From contig CAZMUM010000024.1 in NCBI GenBank assembly GCA_964569385.1, forward strand, positions 1-64,000: DNA of 64,000 nt, read 5' to 3'. Within the stretch, counting starts at the first letter, position 1, and each line of letters starts with the position of its first letter. This DNA is from JAADHX01 sp964569385 (GTDB lineage Bacteria; Actinomycetota; Acidimicrobiia; Acidimicrobiales; Poriferisodalaceae). The translations under genes were made by a program, and so were the position numbers. The notes under the pieces were generated by a model. It was not told where the DNA came from. It ran no database searches and saw nothing but the letters and a program-made list of their open reading frames with translations. Below, one piece after another: positions 51,390 through 60,310 of the stretch.

Positions 51390-54300
51390 CAGCGAAAGTC
51401 ACGAGACGGAACCGAAGCAGCCACAGGCAGGGGCTCGATACGCTCGGCGATGAGGTTGTAGACCCCCTCCGATGCCTCGAGCCGCCCGCGCACCAACAAT
51501 GCAGGCGCACCACGAGCAATACGTCGATACCGGATCCAACAACCTCGGCTACACACCACGTTGATCAGACCGGTTTCGTCTTCGAGGTTGATAAACAATG
51601 TTCCACCAGCTGTCGCCGGACGCTGCCGATGGGTTACTACTCCCCCAACCCAAATTCGGGTTCCGCTTTCGAGTAAACGCATGCCAGCTGAGGTAACCGC
51701 ACCAAGGCGGTCGAGTTCCTCACGCACAAACTTGGTCGGGTGCCCATCAGGCGACACTCCAGTTGCCCACAGGTCGGCCACTGCCTCTTCTTGGTCCGAC
51801 ATACCGGGGAGTTGGGGCGCGTGGATACCGGTCACAATTCCTGACAGACGATCTGGTCGCGACTGGATGACCGCACCGGCTTGCCACAAAGCAGCCCGAC
51901 GGTCGAGACCGAAACAGCCGAAGGCTCCACCGGTGGCAAGTGCTTCGAGGTGGGCCAGGTTTACGTCGGCCGAACGAACCAGGTGTTCCATCGACTCATA
52001 CGGGCCATTCTCGGCGATGTCTTGGGCTAGGTCGTCGCCGATGCCGCGAATAGAAGACAGTCCGAGCCGAACAGCAACACTCCCCTTCGACCCGGAGCAC
52101 GGCTCGAGAGTTGCCTTGTCTGACGATTCGTTTAGGTCTGGAGTTCTAACAATGACATCGTGACGTCTCGCATCGAGCACCAGAGACTGCGGCGAGTAAA
52201 AACCCATTGGCTGCGCATTCAGTAATGACGCGCAAAACGCGGCTGGGTAATACAACTTGATCCAGCTCGACGAGTACACCAAGTAGGCAAACGAAACCGA
52301 GTGGCTTTCGGGAAAGCCATAGTTGGCGAAAGCGGCCATCTTGTCGAAGATCTCGTCGGCGATGTTTCCGACGATGCCTCGTTCGGCCATACCTTCGTAC
52401 AGACGAACCTTCAGTTTCGCCATCCGTTCGCGTGATCGTTTCGACCCCATTGCTTGGCGAAGTTCGTCGGATTCGGCTGGGGTAAACCCGGCCACGTCGA
52501 TGGCCATCTGCATCAGCTGTTCTTGAAACAACGGAATGCCTAGCGTTTTTCGAAGCGAGTTCTCCAACAATGGATGCAAGTAGGTAACTGGTTCTTTGCC
52601 GTTGCGACGGCGGATGTATGGGTGAACAGATCCACCTTGAATCGGGCCTGGCCTGATGAGGGCAACTTCGACCACAAGGTCGTAGAAGTTACGAGGTCGG
52701 AGCCGCGGCAGCGTGGCCATCTGGGCACGCGACTCCACTTGGAACACGCCAACTGAGTCTGCTTCGCACAACATGTCGTACACCGCGCTGTCTTGGGGAA
52801 GGGCGGCTAGATCGAGGTCGAGGTCGTGATGTTCGCCAATCAGGTCGACGGCCAGATGCAGGGCGGTCAACATACCAAGCCCGAGCAGGTCGAACTTCAC
52901 TAACCCGACAGTGGCGCAGTCTTCCTTGTCCCATTGGAGGACACTGCGGTTGGCCATACGCCCCCATTCGATAGGGCAAACCTCGGTGATAGGTCGATCG
53001 CAGATGACCATCCCACCAGAGTGGATTCCTAGGTGGCGAGGAAAGTTCTCGACCGCTGCGGCTAGTTCTAGAACATCGCGCGGCACGTCGAAATCGCCAG
53101 CTGTTACTTGTTCGGCGCTGCCGTCGAGAAGGTCAGACAGACCTCCCCAACGGTCGAGTTGTTTTGAGAACGCATCTTGTTGGCCGGTGGCGTATCCCAG
53201 GGCCTTCGACATGTCGCGAATGGACGACTTGGCCCGGTAAGTGATGACGTTTGCCACTTGGGCTGCATTGTTTCGTCCATAACGCTCATAAACGTGTTGG
53301 ATGGCTTCTTCTCGCCGCCCACTTTCGATGTCGAGATCGATGTCTGGGGGACCGTCACGTTCTGGCGACAAGAACCGTTCAAACAACAATCCGAGGCTCA
53401 CGGCATCGGCCTTGGTTATGCCGAGCACGAAACAAACCGCTGAGTTTGCCGCCGACCCTCTGCCTTGGCAGTAGATGTCGTTTACCCGGCAGAAGTCGAC
53501 GATGTCCCATACGACTAAGAAGTAGCCGGGGAACCCGAGCTCGTCGATCAGGGCGAGCTCTCGATCGATCTGTTTCCATGCCCCAGGCACCCACTCGGCT
53601 GTACGTGGGCCGTATCGCTGTTCGGCGCCGCGGCGCACAAGCTCGGTTAACCAACTCATCTCATCGTGTCCTGGTGGACACGGGAACGGCGGCAATGACG
53701 GTGCGACCAGGTTGAGGTCGAATGCACACGCCTTTCCGAGTTCGGCGGCCGCTTCGACAACACCTGGGTATCGGTTGAAACGACGCAGTTGTTCGTCGCC
53801 AGATCGCAAGTGAGCCGCGCCAGAAGGCGGCAGCCAGCCGTCGATTTCGTCGAGACTTCGCCTGGCTCTGACCGCAGCTAATGCCGTTGCCAATCGGCGT
53901 CGCGACGGGGTTGCGTAGTGGACGTTGTTGGTAGCGAGCAGCCCAACTCCGTAACGAGCCGACAACCTGGCCAGCTCGTCGTTACGGGCGCTGTCGAGTG
54001 GGTCGCCGTGATCCCATAACTCGACATAAACGTTTGGTCGACCAACAGCATCGATTAGGCGCTGCAATTCTGTGCCGGCTGCAGCCGGGCCGGCTTCGAT
54101 CAGAGCCTTCGGTACTGCACCTTTTCGGCCACCAGTCAGAAGAACCCAGTGATCGGCAGCACCATTACATGCGGCTTCGGCGATGTCGGAGAACGACAGA
54201 CGAGGTGCCCCTTTTTCGCCGGCCATCTGGCCAGCCGAAATGAGTGAACCGAGTGCCGCATACCCAGTTGGGTCTCTGGCCAGAACAATCTGATGGATTC

Positions 54301-54697
54301 CTGCTGGGTCGGCCACGCCGTTTTGCGGTTCGGTGAGGCCAAGTGAAAGTTCGGTGCCGAACACGGTCGGAATGCCAACTTCGCGCGCCGCTTCGGCAAA
54401 CCTGACTACGCCGTAGAACCCGTCGTGGTCGGTGATCGCCAGTGCTTCCAGGCCAAGGCGAGCAGCTTCGGTTGCGAGTTCCTCAGGGTGCGAAGCTCCG
54501 TCGAGGAAACTGAAATTCGAGTGACAATGCAACTCGGCATACGGCGTAGTCGACGATTGCCTGGCGAACGCTGGCGCCTCGAACTTTTCCCTGTGGCGCG
54601 ACCACGCCGGGCTGTCTCCCCCATCGGCATTGGGGGGCCGGCCAGAAAGCCGTCGTTCAAGTTCGGTCCAGGACACGCCCGGATTGTTAAAACCCAT
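51389..54697 (-). CDS. dnaE2: Error-prone DNA polymerase III alpha DnaE2
   Basis: 1102 aa damage-tolerance polymerase of the ImuA'-ImuB-DnaE2 mutasome. The N-terminal PHP domain begins AELHCHSNFSFLDGASHPEE (about 55-74). The C-family polymerase core has PDIDLDIESGRRE (catalytic Asp pair) and the OB-fold region lies near residue 1000 (WVGGVVTHRQRP). The start MGFNNPGVSW at 54697 was chosen because the longer upstream frame would read through the SOS promoter and palindrome. Its own promoter carries a LexA box, so it is predicted to be SOS-induced separately from imuA'B. Confidence 0.95.
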   Translation of the reverse strand: MGFNNPGVSWTELERRLSGRPPNADGGDSPAWSRHREKFEAPAFARQSSTTPYAELHCHSNFSFLDGASHPEELATEAARLGLEALAITDHDGFYGVVRFAEAAREVGIPTVFGTELSLGLTEPQNGVADPAGIHQIVLARDPTGYAALGSLISAGQMAGEKGAPRLSFSDIAEAACNGAADHWVLLTGGRKGAVPKALIEAGPAAAGTELQRLIDAVGRPNVYVELWDHGDPLDSARNDELARLSARYGVGLLATNNVHYATPSRRRLATALAAVRARRSLDEIDGWLPPSGAAHLRSGDEQLRRFNRYPGVVEAAAELGKACAFDLNLVAPSLPPFPCPPGHDEMSWLTELVRRGAEQRYGPRTAEWVPGAWKQIDRELALIDELGFPGYFLVVWDIVDFCRVNDIYCQGRGSAANSAVCFVLGITKADAVSLGLLFERFLSPERDGPPDIDLDIESGRREEAIQHVYERYGRNNAAQVANVITYRAKSSIRDMSKALGYATGQQDAFSKQLDRWGGLSDLLDGSAEQVTAGDFDVPRDVLELAAAVENFPRHLGIHSGGMVICDRPITEVCPIEWGRMANRSVLQWDKEDCATVGLVKFDLLGLGMLTALHLAVDLIGEHHDLDLDLAALPQDSAVYDMLCEADSVGVFQVESRAQMATLPRLRPRNFYDLVVEVALIRPGPIQGGSVHPYIRRRNGKEPVTYLHPLLENSLRKTLGIPLFQEQLMQMAIDVAGFTPAESDELRQAMGSKRSRERMAKLKVRLYEGMAERGIVGNIADEIFDKMAAFANYGFPESHSVSFAYLVYSSSWIKLYYPAAFCASLLNAQPMGFYSPQSLVLDARRHDVIVRTPDLNESSDKATLEPCSGSKGSVAVRLGLSSIRGIGDDLAQDIAENGPYESMEHLVRSADVNLAHLEALATGGAFGCFGLDRRAALWQAGAVIQSRPDRLSGIVTGIHAPQLPGMSDQEEAVADLWATGVSPDGHPTKFVREELDRLGAVTSAGMRLLESGTRIWVGGVVTHRQRPATAGGTLFINLEDETGLINVVCSRGCWIRYRRIARGAPALLVRGRLEASEGVYNLIAERIEPLPVAASVPSRDFR

Positions 54698-54703
54698 CCC
54701 CCG

Positions 54704-54732
54704 ACTATCGAACAATTGTTCGTTCAAGTCAA
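54704..54732 (-). promoter_or_regulatory. SOS promoter of dnaE2 with LexA box
   Basis: On the minus strand, TTGACT (54732-54727), a 17-base spacer and GATAGT (54709-54704) form a promoter. The LexA box TCGAACAATTGTTCGT (plus-strand 54708-54723; consensus TCGAAC-N4-GTTCGA, last base changed) fills the spacer and overlaps the -10. Transcription would begin about at the ATG at 54697, implying a leaderless message. Confidence 0.8.
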
Positions 54733-54754
54733 GTCGCGCTACCCCAATCGAGCG

Positions 54755-54802
54755 AACCAGTGTCGAGGAATGGGGTGCCAGCAACGATCCTCGACACTGG
54801 TT
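54755..54802. repeat. Dispersed palindrome AACCAGTGTCGAGGA, copy 2
   Basis: AACCAGTGTCGAGGA (54755-54769) pairs with TCCTCGACACTGGTT (54788-54802). The whole stretch matches the copy at 39998-40045 in inverted orientation, including GATCGTTGC in the loop. It lies between the end of the membrane-protein gene and the dnaE2 promoter and probably ends the upstream transcript. Confidence 0.8.
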
Positions 54803-54817
54803 GCGAAAAAGGGAGGG

Positions 54818-55987
54818 TTAGCGGGTGTTGGTGATACCCATTTTGGCTAGGTACAGGGCCCGGACGGCGAAGGCTTCGCGGACGTCGTGGATAAGGTCGG
54901 CTAAGAACTCTTCGCGGTAGGTGTCGTCGGTAACGGCTGAGATGGCGAACTGGAGGGCTGAGAAGGCACCGATGAAACCAGCGACGGTAAGCAACTCCCA
55001 TGTGATTAGAAGTTCGGTGCCTGGCGGAGTCCAACCCGAAACCGATGTGTCGGTTGTCCACTGAAGAATCGTCTCGGAGCGAACAGTCACGGCCCCAAAC
55101 ACGACGTAGAACGCCGCTATCAAAAGGCCGACCAGAAGGACCTGCACGGCCTGGGAAAACCACCAAATAAGGCCTACGTTGAGCCAGTCGGACCTGGTGA
55201 GCTTCGGTGGATCTGGTGGAGCGGTGAGGAAGTCGCAGTCGGCGGGATCGAGAGGGGCATCGGACAGCAGTTCGGCAACCTCATCCCAGCTGTCGAACCG
55301 GCGTAATGCATCGACCTCACGGGGCAGTCGCAACAAGATAAAGATCGAAGCAATCGCCAACAGAACTCCGACTGCTATCGCGAAGTACGTGACTGTGAAG
55401 TCGGACGCGACCTGCCAAAGTTCGGCGTTCAAGAAGATGAACATCGAAAAGATGAGCACCAGCGGCAACGACCTGGCCATCAAACGAACGATTCCGCCCA
55501 GCTCGCTCCACATATGGCCAAGGGCCCACCGCAGCATCGGCACCAGGCCATACAACAATACGAAGTAAACGACGACCACGATCGCTACGTTCGTACCAAT
55601 AGTCACCAACGCGTCTCGCCACCGGCCCCCGATTACGAGGGGCAGCAGCGCTGGCAGGAACACAAATCCGGCGAGCTCAACCAGACCAACAGTGTTAGGT
55701 CTGTTGAACAGTGGCCTACCTCTTAGCCGATTGAGGGCGGCGTACGAACTGGCGAGCACAACAACACCTGCCAGAAGGGCAAAGGCGTTCTGCCACCAGT
55801 TCCATTCGGTGTGGGCGGCACCAACAACCTCAACAAGAAAGACGAGCGACAGAATCGGGAGTGCTCTGGTGAAAACATCCTCCGAAGCGTTGTACTGGTC
55901 GATGAAGTGTGGAATACCGCGGTGAACGAACCAGGCTTCGGTTGCTTCCTGAAGTTCCGGATCGAGACCATCGACCTCAGAAGTCAT
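54818..55987 (-). CDS. Polytopic membrane protein embedded in the mutasome operon
   Basis: 389 aa with about seven to eight membrane segments. N-terminal WFVHRGIPHFIDQYNASEDV and a cytosolic middle region (about 235-275, DSWDEVAELLSDAPLDPADCDFLTAPP) separate two membrane halves. I do not recognise the family. It starts 15 bases after the HAD gene and is followed by the palindrome before dnaE2, so it is the last gene of the imuA'-imuB-HAD unit and is probably SOS-induced with it. Confidence 0.75.
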   Translation of the reverse strand: MTSEVDGLDPELQEATEAWFVHRGIPHFIDQYNASEDVFTRALPILSLVFLVEVVGAAHTEWNWWQNAFALLAGVVVLASSYAALNRLRGRPLFNRPNTVGLVELAGFVFLPALLPLVIGGRWRDALVTIGTNVAIVVVVYFVLLYGLVPMLRWALGHMWSELGGIVRLMARSLPLVLIFSMFIFLNAELWQVASDFTVTYFAIAVGVLLAIASIFILLRLPREVDALRRFDSWDEVAELLSDAPLDPADCDFLTAPPDPPKLTRSDWLNVGLIWWFSQAVQVLLVGLLIAAFYVVFGAVTVRSETILQWTTDTSVSGWTPPGTELLITWELLTVAGFIGAFSALQFAISAVTDDTYREEFLADLIHDVREAFAVRALYLAKMGITNTR

Positions 55988-56002
55988 AGGACCACATAGC
56001 AG

Positions 56003-56674
56003 TCATTTGGCCATTGCTAGATCGATGGCAGCAACCGCGGCGGCAATATCGACACCCACAACGATGCCCGTTATGCCCAAGTCTTCAGCGGCTGCAACAT
56101 TGGTTGGATGGTCGTCGAGGAACAACGCTTCGTTAGCAGCGACACCGAGACGTTCGAGGGTGAGCTCCCAAATACGTGGATCGGGTTTGCGCAGCCCTAC
56201 TTCGCAAGAGTCGACGACCAGGTCGAACATGCCTAGAGGGATCACGTTGCGCCACCCAGCCCACTCCTTCACGTTGTTGGTGAGGATGGCCACTGCAGTT
56301 CCACCACGGCGAAGTTCGGCAACCTTGTGGATCATTTCCCAGTGCGCGCCGGCATTGGCAAATACGTTGAACTGGGTTGCGTCGAGCGAGAAGATGGGGT
56401 GGTCGTCTGGTACCAGCCCGCGTATTCGGGGGATCACGTTGTCGAGAAAGGCCTGAACCGAAATCTGGCCCATCTCGACTTGATGCCACATCGGTGGGGT
56501 CTCCCCCGGTGCTGGCATCCTGGCGTATTCCTCGAAGAAAACGCTGAGGGTCGTGTCTGGGAGTTCGAGGTCGCTCTGCCAACGGAGCGCAGCCATAAAC
56601 GGCGACTCAACCAGCACACCACCAACATCGAATATCACTGCATTTGGGGCCACCGCTAGATGGTAGGTGCTCAT
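56003..56674 (-). CDS. HAD superfamily hydrolase
   Basis: 223 aa cytosolic phosphatase-like protein. Motif I FDVGGVLVESP, motif II ILTNN, motif III Lys in VGLRKPDPRIW and motif IV LFLDDHPTNVAAAEDLG. Motif I reads DVGG, where the second Asp (DxD) is Gly. This resembles the haloacid dehalogenase/epoxide hydrolase N-domain type (YihX-like). The ATG at 56674 overlaps the imuB stop by 4 bases (ATGA), so it is translationally coupled to imuB. Substrate unknown. Confidence 0.85.
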   Translation of the reverse strand: MSTYHLAVAPNAVIFDVGGVLVESPFMAALRWQSDLELPDTTLSVFFEEYARMPAPGETPPMWHQVEMGQISVQAFLDNVIPRIRGLVPDDHPIFSLDATQFNVFANAGAHWEMIHKVAELRRGGTAVAILTNNVKEWAGWRNVIPLGMFDLVVDSCEVGLRKPDPRIWELTLERLGVAANEALFLDDHPTNVAAAEDLGITGIVVGVDIAAAVAAIDLAMAK

Positions 56675-58293
56675 TCGTAGCTGGCATCGATAGCCCATTC
56701 GTTATTCAGCAACGAGACCATATGTGCGGCACCGTCGTCGGTAACAATCTGGAAACGAGCTCGTCGCTGATGACGGGTTGTGTCCCACCAACATTCGTCG
56801 ATCAGCCATGGGCCAGCCCAACCAACCACCCGGAGCCGGTGTCGGCCATCGATGACAGCTTCTGGTTCGGCACTGAGATCTCCCCTACCACTGACCGTTA
56901 CCCGTTGGCCGCTCACATCGATCACTTGAACCAATCGGCGTTCAGCATGAATAGCGGTTGGTGACGGAGCCGGAAGTCGGCCAGGCCAAGGGGCCGCCGC
57001 TGACGGTGCATCGATGCCGCGGGTTTCGTCGGCTAGGTCGACCAGAGTTAGGGCAACAGTGCCAACTGCATCGCCTTCGTTTCGACCGCCTCGACGCTCG
57101 GGAACCGACACTGCTTTGGCACCGAGCAGACCTTGCACCCGCGCCAAAGCCCGTGAAGCACGGTCGGTTTCGAGTTGTTGCCCGCCCCAGAACCCAAGTT
57201 GGCGACCCCGGTCGGCGATAACTTCGTCGGGGATCAGTCGGATATGGGTAATAGCCGAGGTTGGCCGGCGTGACGATGTAAGCCAGCCGTCGAGTTGCCA
57301 CCGAACCCGATCGGCCACATCGACGGCCGACAGAGCACCTTCGTGTCGCCACACACGGCTGAGCGTCTCGCCCTTTTCGGTGACTGCTTCGACGATGATG
57401 CGGGTACAAGCCAAACCAACAGCAGCTAGTCGTGTGTGGAGCTGGTCGGCCAACGTCTTGGCTACAAAGCTTGCAGTATCGACTCGTTCGGCCGGTGGGT
57501 CGAGTTCGGCTTCGACATGGGACTCTGGCGGAACTGGCCGGGTATCTGGTGGCCGTTCGTCAAGGCCTGAAGCGAGCCGATGAGCGGTGCTCCCGTCGGC
57601 TCCGAAGCGCGCCAGCAGATCGGCTTCTGGTACCTCGGCAACTAAGCCAAGAGTGGAGAGGCCAAGCCTGCAAAAAAGGTCGACTAGGTGTTCGCCATTG
57701 TTTAAGGGTGCCGACCAACGCCGCAGCGCCGAAACCGACATTGGCGCGACAAACTCGCGACTATTACCAGGTTTAACTAGGCGGAGTCTTTCGTAGAACT
57801 CAGAGTTTCCGTGAGGTAGCTCGGCCGCCATCGATGCCGCGAACAAACCATCGGCAACTCCAACACAAGTCGCGTACTGGTGAGGTGCTTCGTCTTGGTT
57901 GAAGACATGAGCAAGTTCGGCATCGGCGGCAGTTGCAATGGACGCCGAGAGGGCTTCGTCGCCTCCAAAATATCGCGATGGGCCTCTTGTCGGAAACGAA
58001 CACCGACCTTGGCCAAGCAGCTCGACTCTTGGCGTGAAGGTTTCGAGGGCGGCTACTACAGGTTCGAACCGACGGGCGTCGAGGTCTGGGTCGTGTTCGA
58101 GCACGGCCACCGACGGGCATCGACCTTGAGCTTCGCGCCTGCCCATACCGACCTCGACACCATCGCTGTTTGCTGCTGGAGTGACATCGAGAACTCGGTT
58201 GGCCCTAACAACCACAGCCGCAACATCTGGGGCAATACCACCAGCGACGAACGACCAGTGCGGAACCACCACCACCATTGTTCGTGTGGTCAT
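56671..58293 (-). CDS. imuB: ImuB-like Y-family polymerase homologue
   Basis: 540 aa accessory factor that links ImuA' and DnaE2 to the sliding clamp during damage-induced mutagenesis. The Y-family fold can be traced, but the catalytic acids are absent: the first motif reads VVVVPHWSFVAGG instead of a DxD-type start, and the SIDE-type motif reads SFPTRGPSRYFGG. This is the known state of ImuB. A C-terminal extension (about 440-540) is the region that carries protein interactions in mycobacteria; I could not identify a clear clamp-binding motif. It overlaps both neighbours by 4 bases. Confidence 0.88.
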   Translation of the reverse strand: MTTRTMVVVVPHWSFVAGGIAPDVAAVVVRANRVLDVTPAANSDGVEVGMGRREAQGRCPSVAVLEHDPDLDARRFEPVVAALETFTPRVELLGQGRCSFPTRGPSRYFGGDEALSASIATAADAELAHVFNQDEAPHQYATCVGVADGLFAASMAAELPHGNSEFYERLRLVKPGNSREFVAPMSVSALRRWSAPLNNGEHLVDLFCRLGLSTLGLVAEVPEADLLARFGADGSTAHRLASGLDERPPDTRPVPPESHVEAELDPPAERVDTASFVAKTLADQLHTRLAAVGLACTRIIVEAVTEKGETLSRVWRHEGALSAVDVADRVRWQLDGWLTSSRRPTSAITHIRLIPDEVIADRGRQLGFWGGQQLETDRASRALARVQGLLGAKAVSVPERRGGRNEGDAVGTVALTLVDLADETRGIDAPSAAAPWPGRLPAPSPTAIHAERRLVQVIDVSGQRVTVSGRGDLSAEPEAVIDGRHRLRVVGWAGPWLIDECWWDTTRHQRRARFQIVTDDGAAHMVSLLNNEWAIDASYE

Positions 58294-59042
58294 GAAGCTG
58301 CTTGTCTTGACCGCAACCTGGCAGTGAGGTCGGCGACATCGGCAATGGTGTTATAGGTGATTAACGACCCGTCTCGTCCGCTGTTGACACCGGACGAGAT
58401 CAGTTCGGCGCGGCCTTTGTTTCCTGGCAGCCACATCTCGACCTTGGCCCCTTTCGACGCGGCACCTCTTCCGCCGGTTCGAACTATCACTCGACGTTGT
58501 TGAAGACGGCCATGACCACGGTTGAGACCTTCCCAAGCCACCGAGTCGGTGTTAAGTGTTACATCGCCTTGTAGAACCGCTTCGGCATTGCGTTGCAACT
58601 CGACGATGACGCTGCCGCGCTCACGCAAACGGGCACTTAGTCGACGACCATCGCGTTGCCTGACCCTGGCAGGGGTTTCGGTAACGATCACGTCGACAGA
58701 CCCGACGAGGGCCGCGACAACTGTTGCCCAGTCGTCGCCAGGGTCGTCGATGAGGGCAACACGCGACAGGTTGAGGCCGAACTCTTCGGCCGCTGCGAGC
58801 CCAATACCGCCAACACCGACAAAGACAACCCACGAACCTTCAGAGCTAGCTTGTGCAGCCAAGGCCAACGCTAAGGATCGGCGCACTTTGCCCCGAATGG
58901 TTATGGACATTCCCCGCTGAAGGACACCGCGTGGCAACAGCGCCGATGCCGCTTCGTTGACAGGCAAAGGTTGATCCTTGGCCAGTGTTACCGGCGAAGT
59001 GAGCGTCTGTAGCTCGCGAAGTTGAGGGGTGACAGCGACCAT
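58290..59042 (-). CDS. imuA': ImuA' mutasome factor
   Basis: 250 aa RecA-like-fold protein of the mutasome. It begins with a short helical part, then LPVNEAASALLPRGVLQRGMSI and a degenerate nucleotide-binding region, with a Rossmann-like core (WVVFVGVGGIGLAAAEEFGLNL). No canonical Walker A is seen, consistent with ImuA' being an interaction partner. The identification rests mainly on its position directly before imuB and on the LexA box. Its stop overlaps the imuB start. Confidence 0.82.
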   Translation of the reverse strand: MVAVTPQLRELQTLTSPVTLAKDQPLPVNEAASALLPRGVLQRGMSITIRGKVRRSLALALAAQASSEGSWVVFVGVGGIGLAAAEEFGLNLSRVALIDDPGDDWATVVAALVGSVDVIVTETPARVRQRDGRRLSARLRERGSVIVELQRNAEAVLQGDVTLNTDSVAWEGLNRGHGRLQQRRVIVRTGGRGAASKGAKVEMWLPGNKGRAELISSGVNSGRDGSLITYNTIADVADLTARLRSRQAAS

Positions 59043-59048
59043 GGCGCC

Positions 59049-59069
59049 ACCATAACGAACAAATGTTCG
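59049..59069 (-). promoter_or_regulatory. LexA box and -10 of imuA'
   Basis: CGAAC-AAAT-GTTCG (plus-strand 59056-59069) matches the LexA operator core CGAAC-N4-GTTCG. A -10-like TATGGT (minus strand, 59054-59049) lies between it and the ATG at 59042, with 6 bases to spare, again implying a leaderless transcript. A -35 is not clear (TTGGCG at 19-base spacing at best). Confidence 0.8.
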
Positions 59070-59146
59070 GTACCGCCAATGGAATCCGAAATTCGAGCAC
59101 CAAAACCTCGGTCACATAGCTCACTCGCAAAAAGGCCACAGCAGGG

Positions 59147-60301
59147 TCACTCGCCAACGAGTGTCGCCAGATCACTTCCGAGCAACTTAACCAAGGGCAT
59201 GGCCTGGACACGATCACCGAGAACGTACTGCTCACTTCCTGGATAGACAATGAAGACGTGGTCGAGGCTCAAATCAGCGAGAGCGTTCCGAATAGAAGGT
59301 GTGACCTTTGGGTTTCCAGTCCGTTTTATCTCAAGACCAACGGCCTTTCCCTCGACTGACAAGACAAGGTCAATCTCTGCTCCAGCCTGGGTTCCCCAGA
59401 AATGAAGTGGTGTTGCGCCAACCAAGGCTGCGACCTGTTCGACTACGAAACCTTCCCAACTCGCGCCGACCTTGGGGTGGTTCAACAACGTATCCATCGA
59501 GTCGATCGAGAGTAGGCCGTGCAAAAGCCCAGAATCGCGAACATACACTTTGGGTGATTTAACAAGCCGCTTACCTGTGTTCACGAACCAGGGCTGGAGC
59601 TGACGAACAACCAACGCATCAACGAGGGAGCCAAGGTGGCGCCGCGTCACCCGCTCGCTGACGCCCAATGCACGCGATAACTCCGCGCCGTTCCAAGTTT
59701 GGGCATGGTAGTGGGCCAACATTGTCCAGAACCGCCTCATCTGGACGGCCGGAACGCGAAACCCAAGCTGGGCAAGGTCGCGCTCCAGGAACGTAGCAAT
59801 GTAATTGTCTCGCCACGCATTGGAATCGACGAGGCTCTGGCTGAACGAGCGGGGCAGTCCACCGTGCAACCACAGGCGATCCAACTCGGCTGCTCCTACA
59901 TCAGCCAACCGAAACCCACCAAGTTCAACAATCTCGACCCGACCGGCGAGGGACTCCGAGTTCATCCCGGTTAGATCAGGCGAGGCGCTTCCAAGCACCA
60001 AAAAGGTCGCAAGCCGATCCGGCCTATCAGCGAGTACGCGCAGCACCGGAAACAAGTTGTTAGCGCGCTGGGCTTCGTCAATAACCACCAATCCCCTTAG
60101 CCCTTCGAGGGTGAGCATCGGGTCCTCAAGCCTGGTGGCGTGTCGAGGATTCTCAAGGTCGAAATAGGTGGCCTCATCCGCGCCCGCTAGCTCGCGAACC
60201 AGCGTCGACTTCCCGGCCTGACGGACTCCCGTCACGAGAACAATCGGGGATCGCCCGAGAGCGGTGTTTACGCGTTCAATTTCTACCAAACGAGGTATCA
60301 C
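59147..60301 (-). CDS. AAA ATPase with DUF4143 domain
   Basis: 384 aa. The N-terminal ATPase has Walker A VRQAGKSTLV (about 26-35) and the Walker-B-like GLVVIDEAQ. The C-terminal half (about 185-384) is DUF4143-like, ending in a restriction-nuclease-like core (GAEIDLVLSVEGKAVGLEIKR) that resembles the PD-(D/E)XK arrangement D-x(n)-E-x-K. Its role is unknown; such genes are common single-gene accessory cargo. A GTG start at 60301 follows a paired operator sequence. Confidence 0.85.
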   Translation of the reverse strand: MIPRLVEIERVNTALGRSPIVLVTGVRQAGKSTLVRELAGADEATYFDLENPRHATRLEDPMLTLEGLRGLVVIDEAQRANNLFPVLRVLADRPDRLATFLVLGSASPDLTGMNSESLAGRVEIVELGGFRLADVGAAELDRLWLHGGLPRSFSQSLVDSNAWRDNYIATFLERDLAQLGFRVPAVQMRRFWTMLAHYHAQTWNGAELSRALGVSERVTRRHLGSLVDALVVRQLQPWFVNTGKRLVKSPKVYVRDSGLLHGLLSIDSMDTLLNHPKVGASWEGFVVEQVAALVGATPLHFWGTQAGAEIDLVLSVEGKAVGLEIKRTGNPKVTPSIRNALADLSLDHVFIVYPGSEQYVLGDRVQAMPLVKLLGSDLATLVGE

Positions 60302-60310
60302 ATACGTGAG

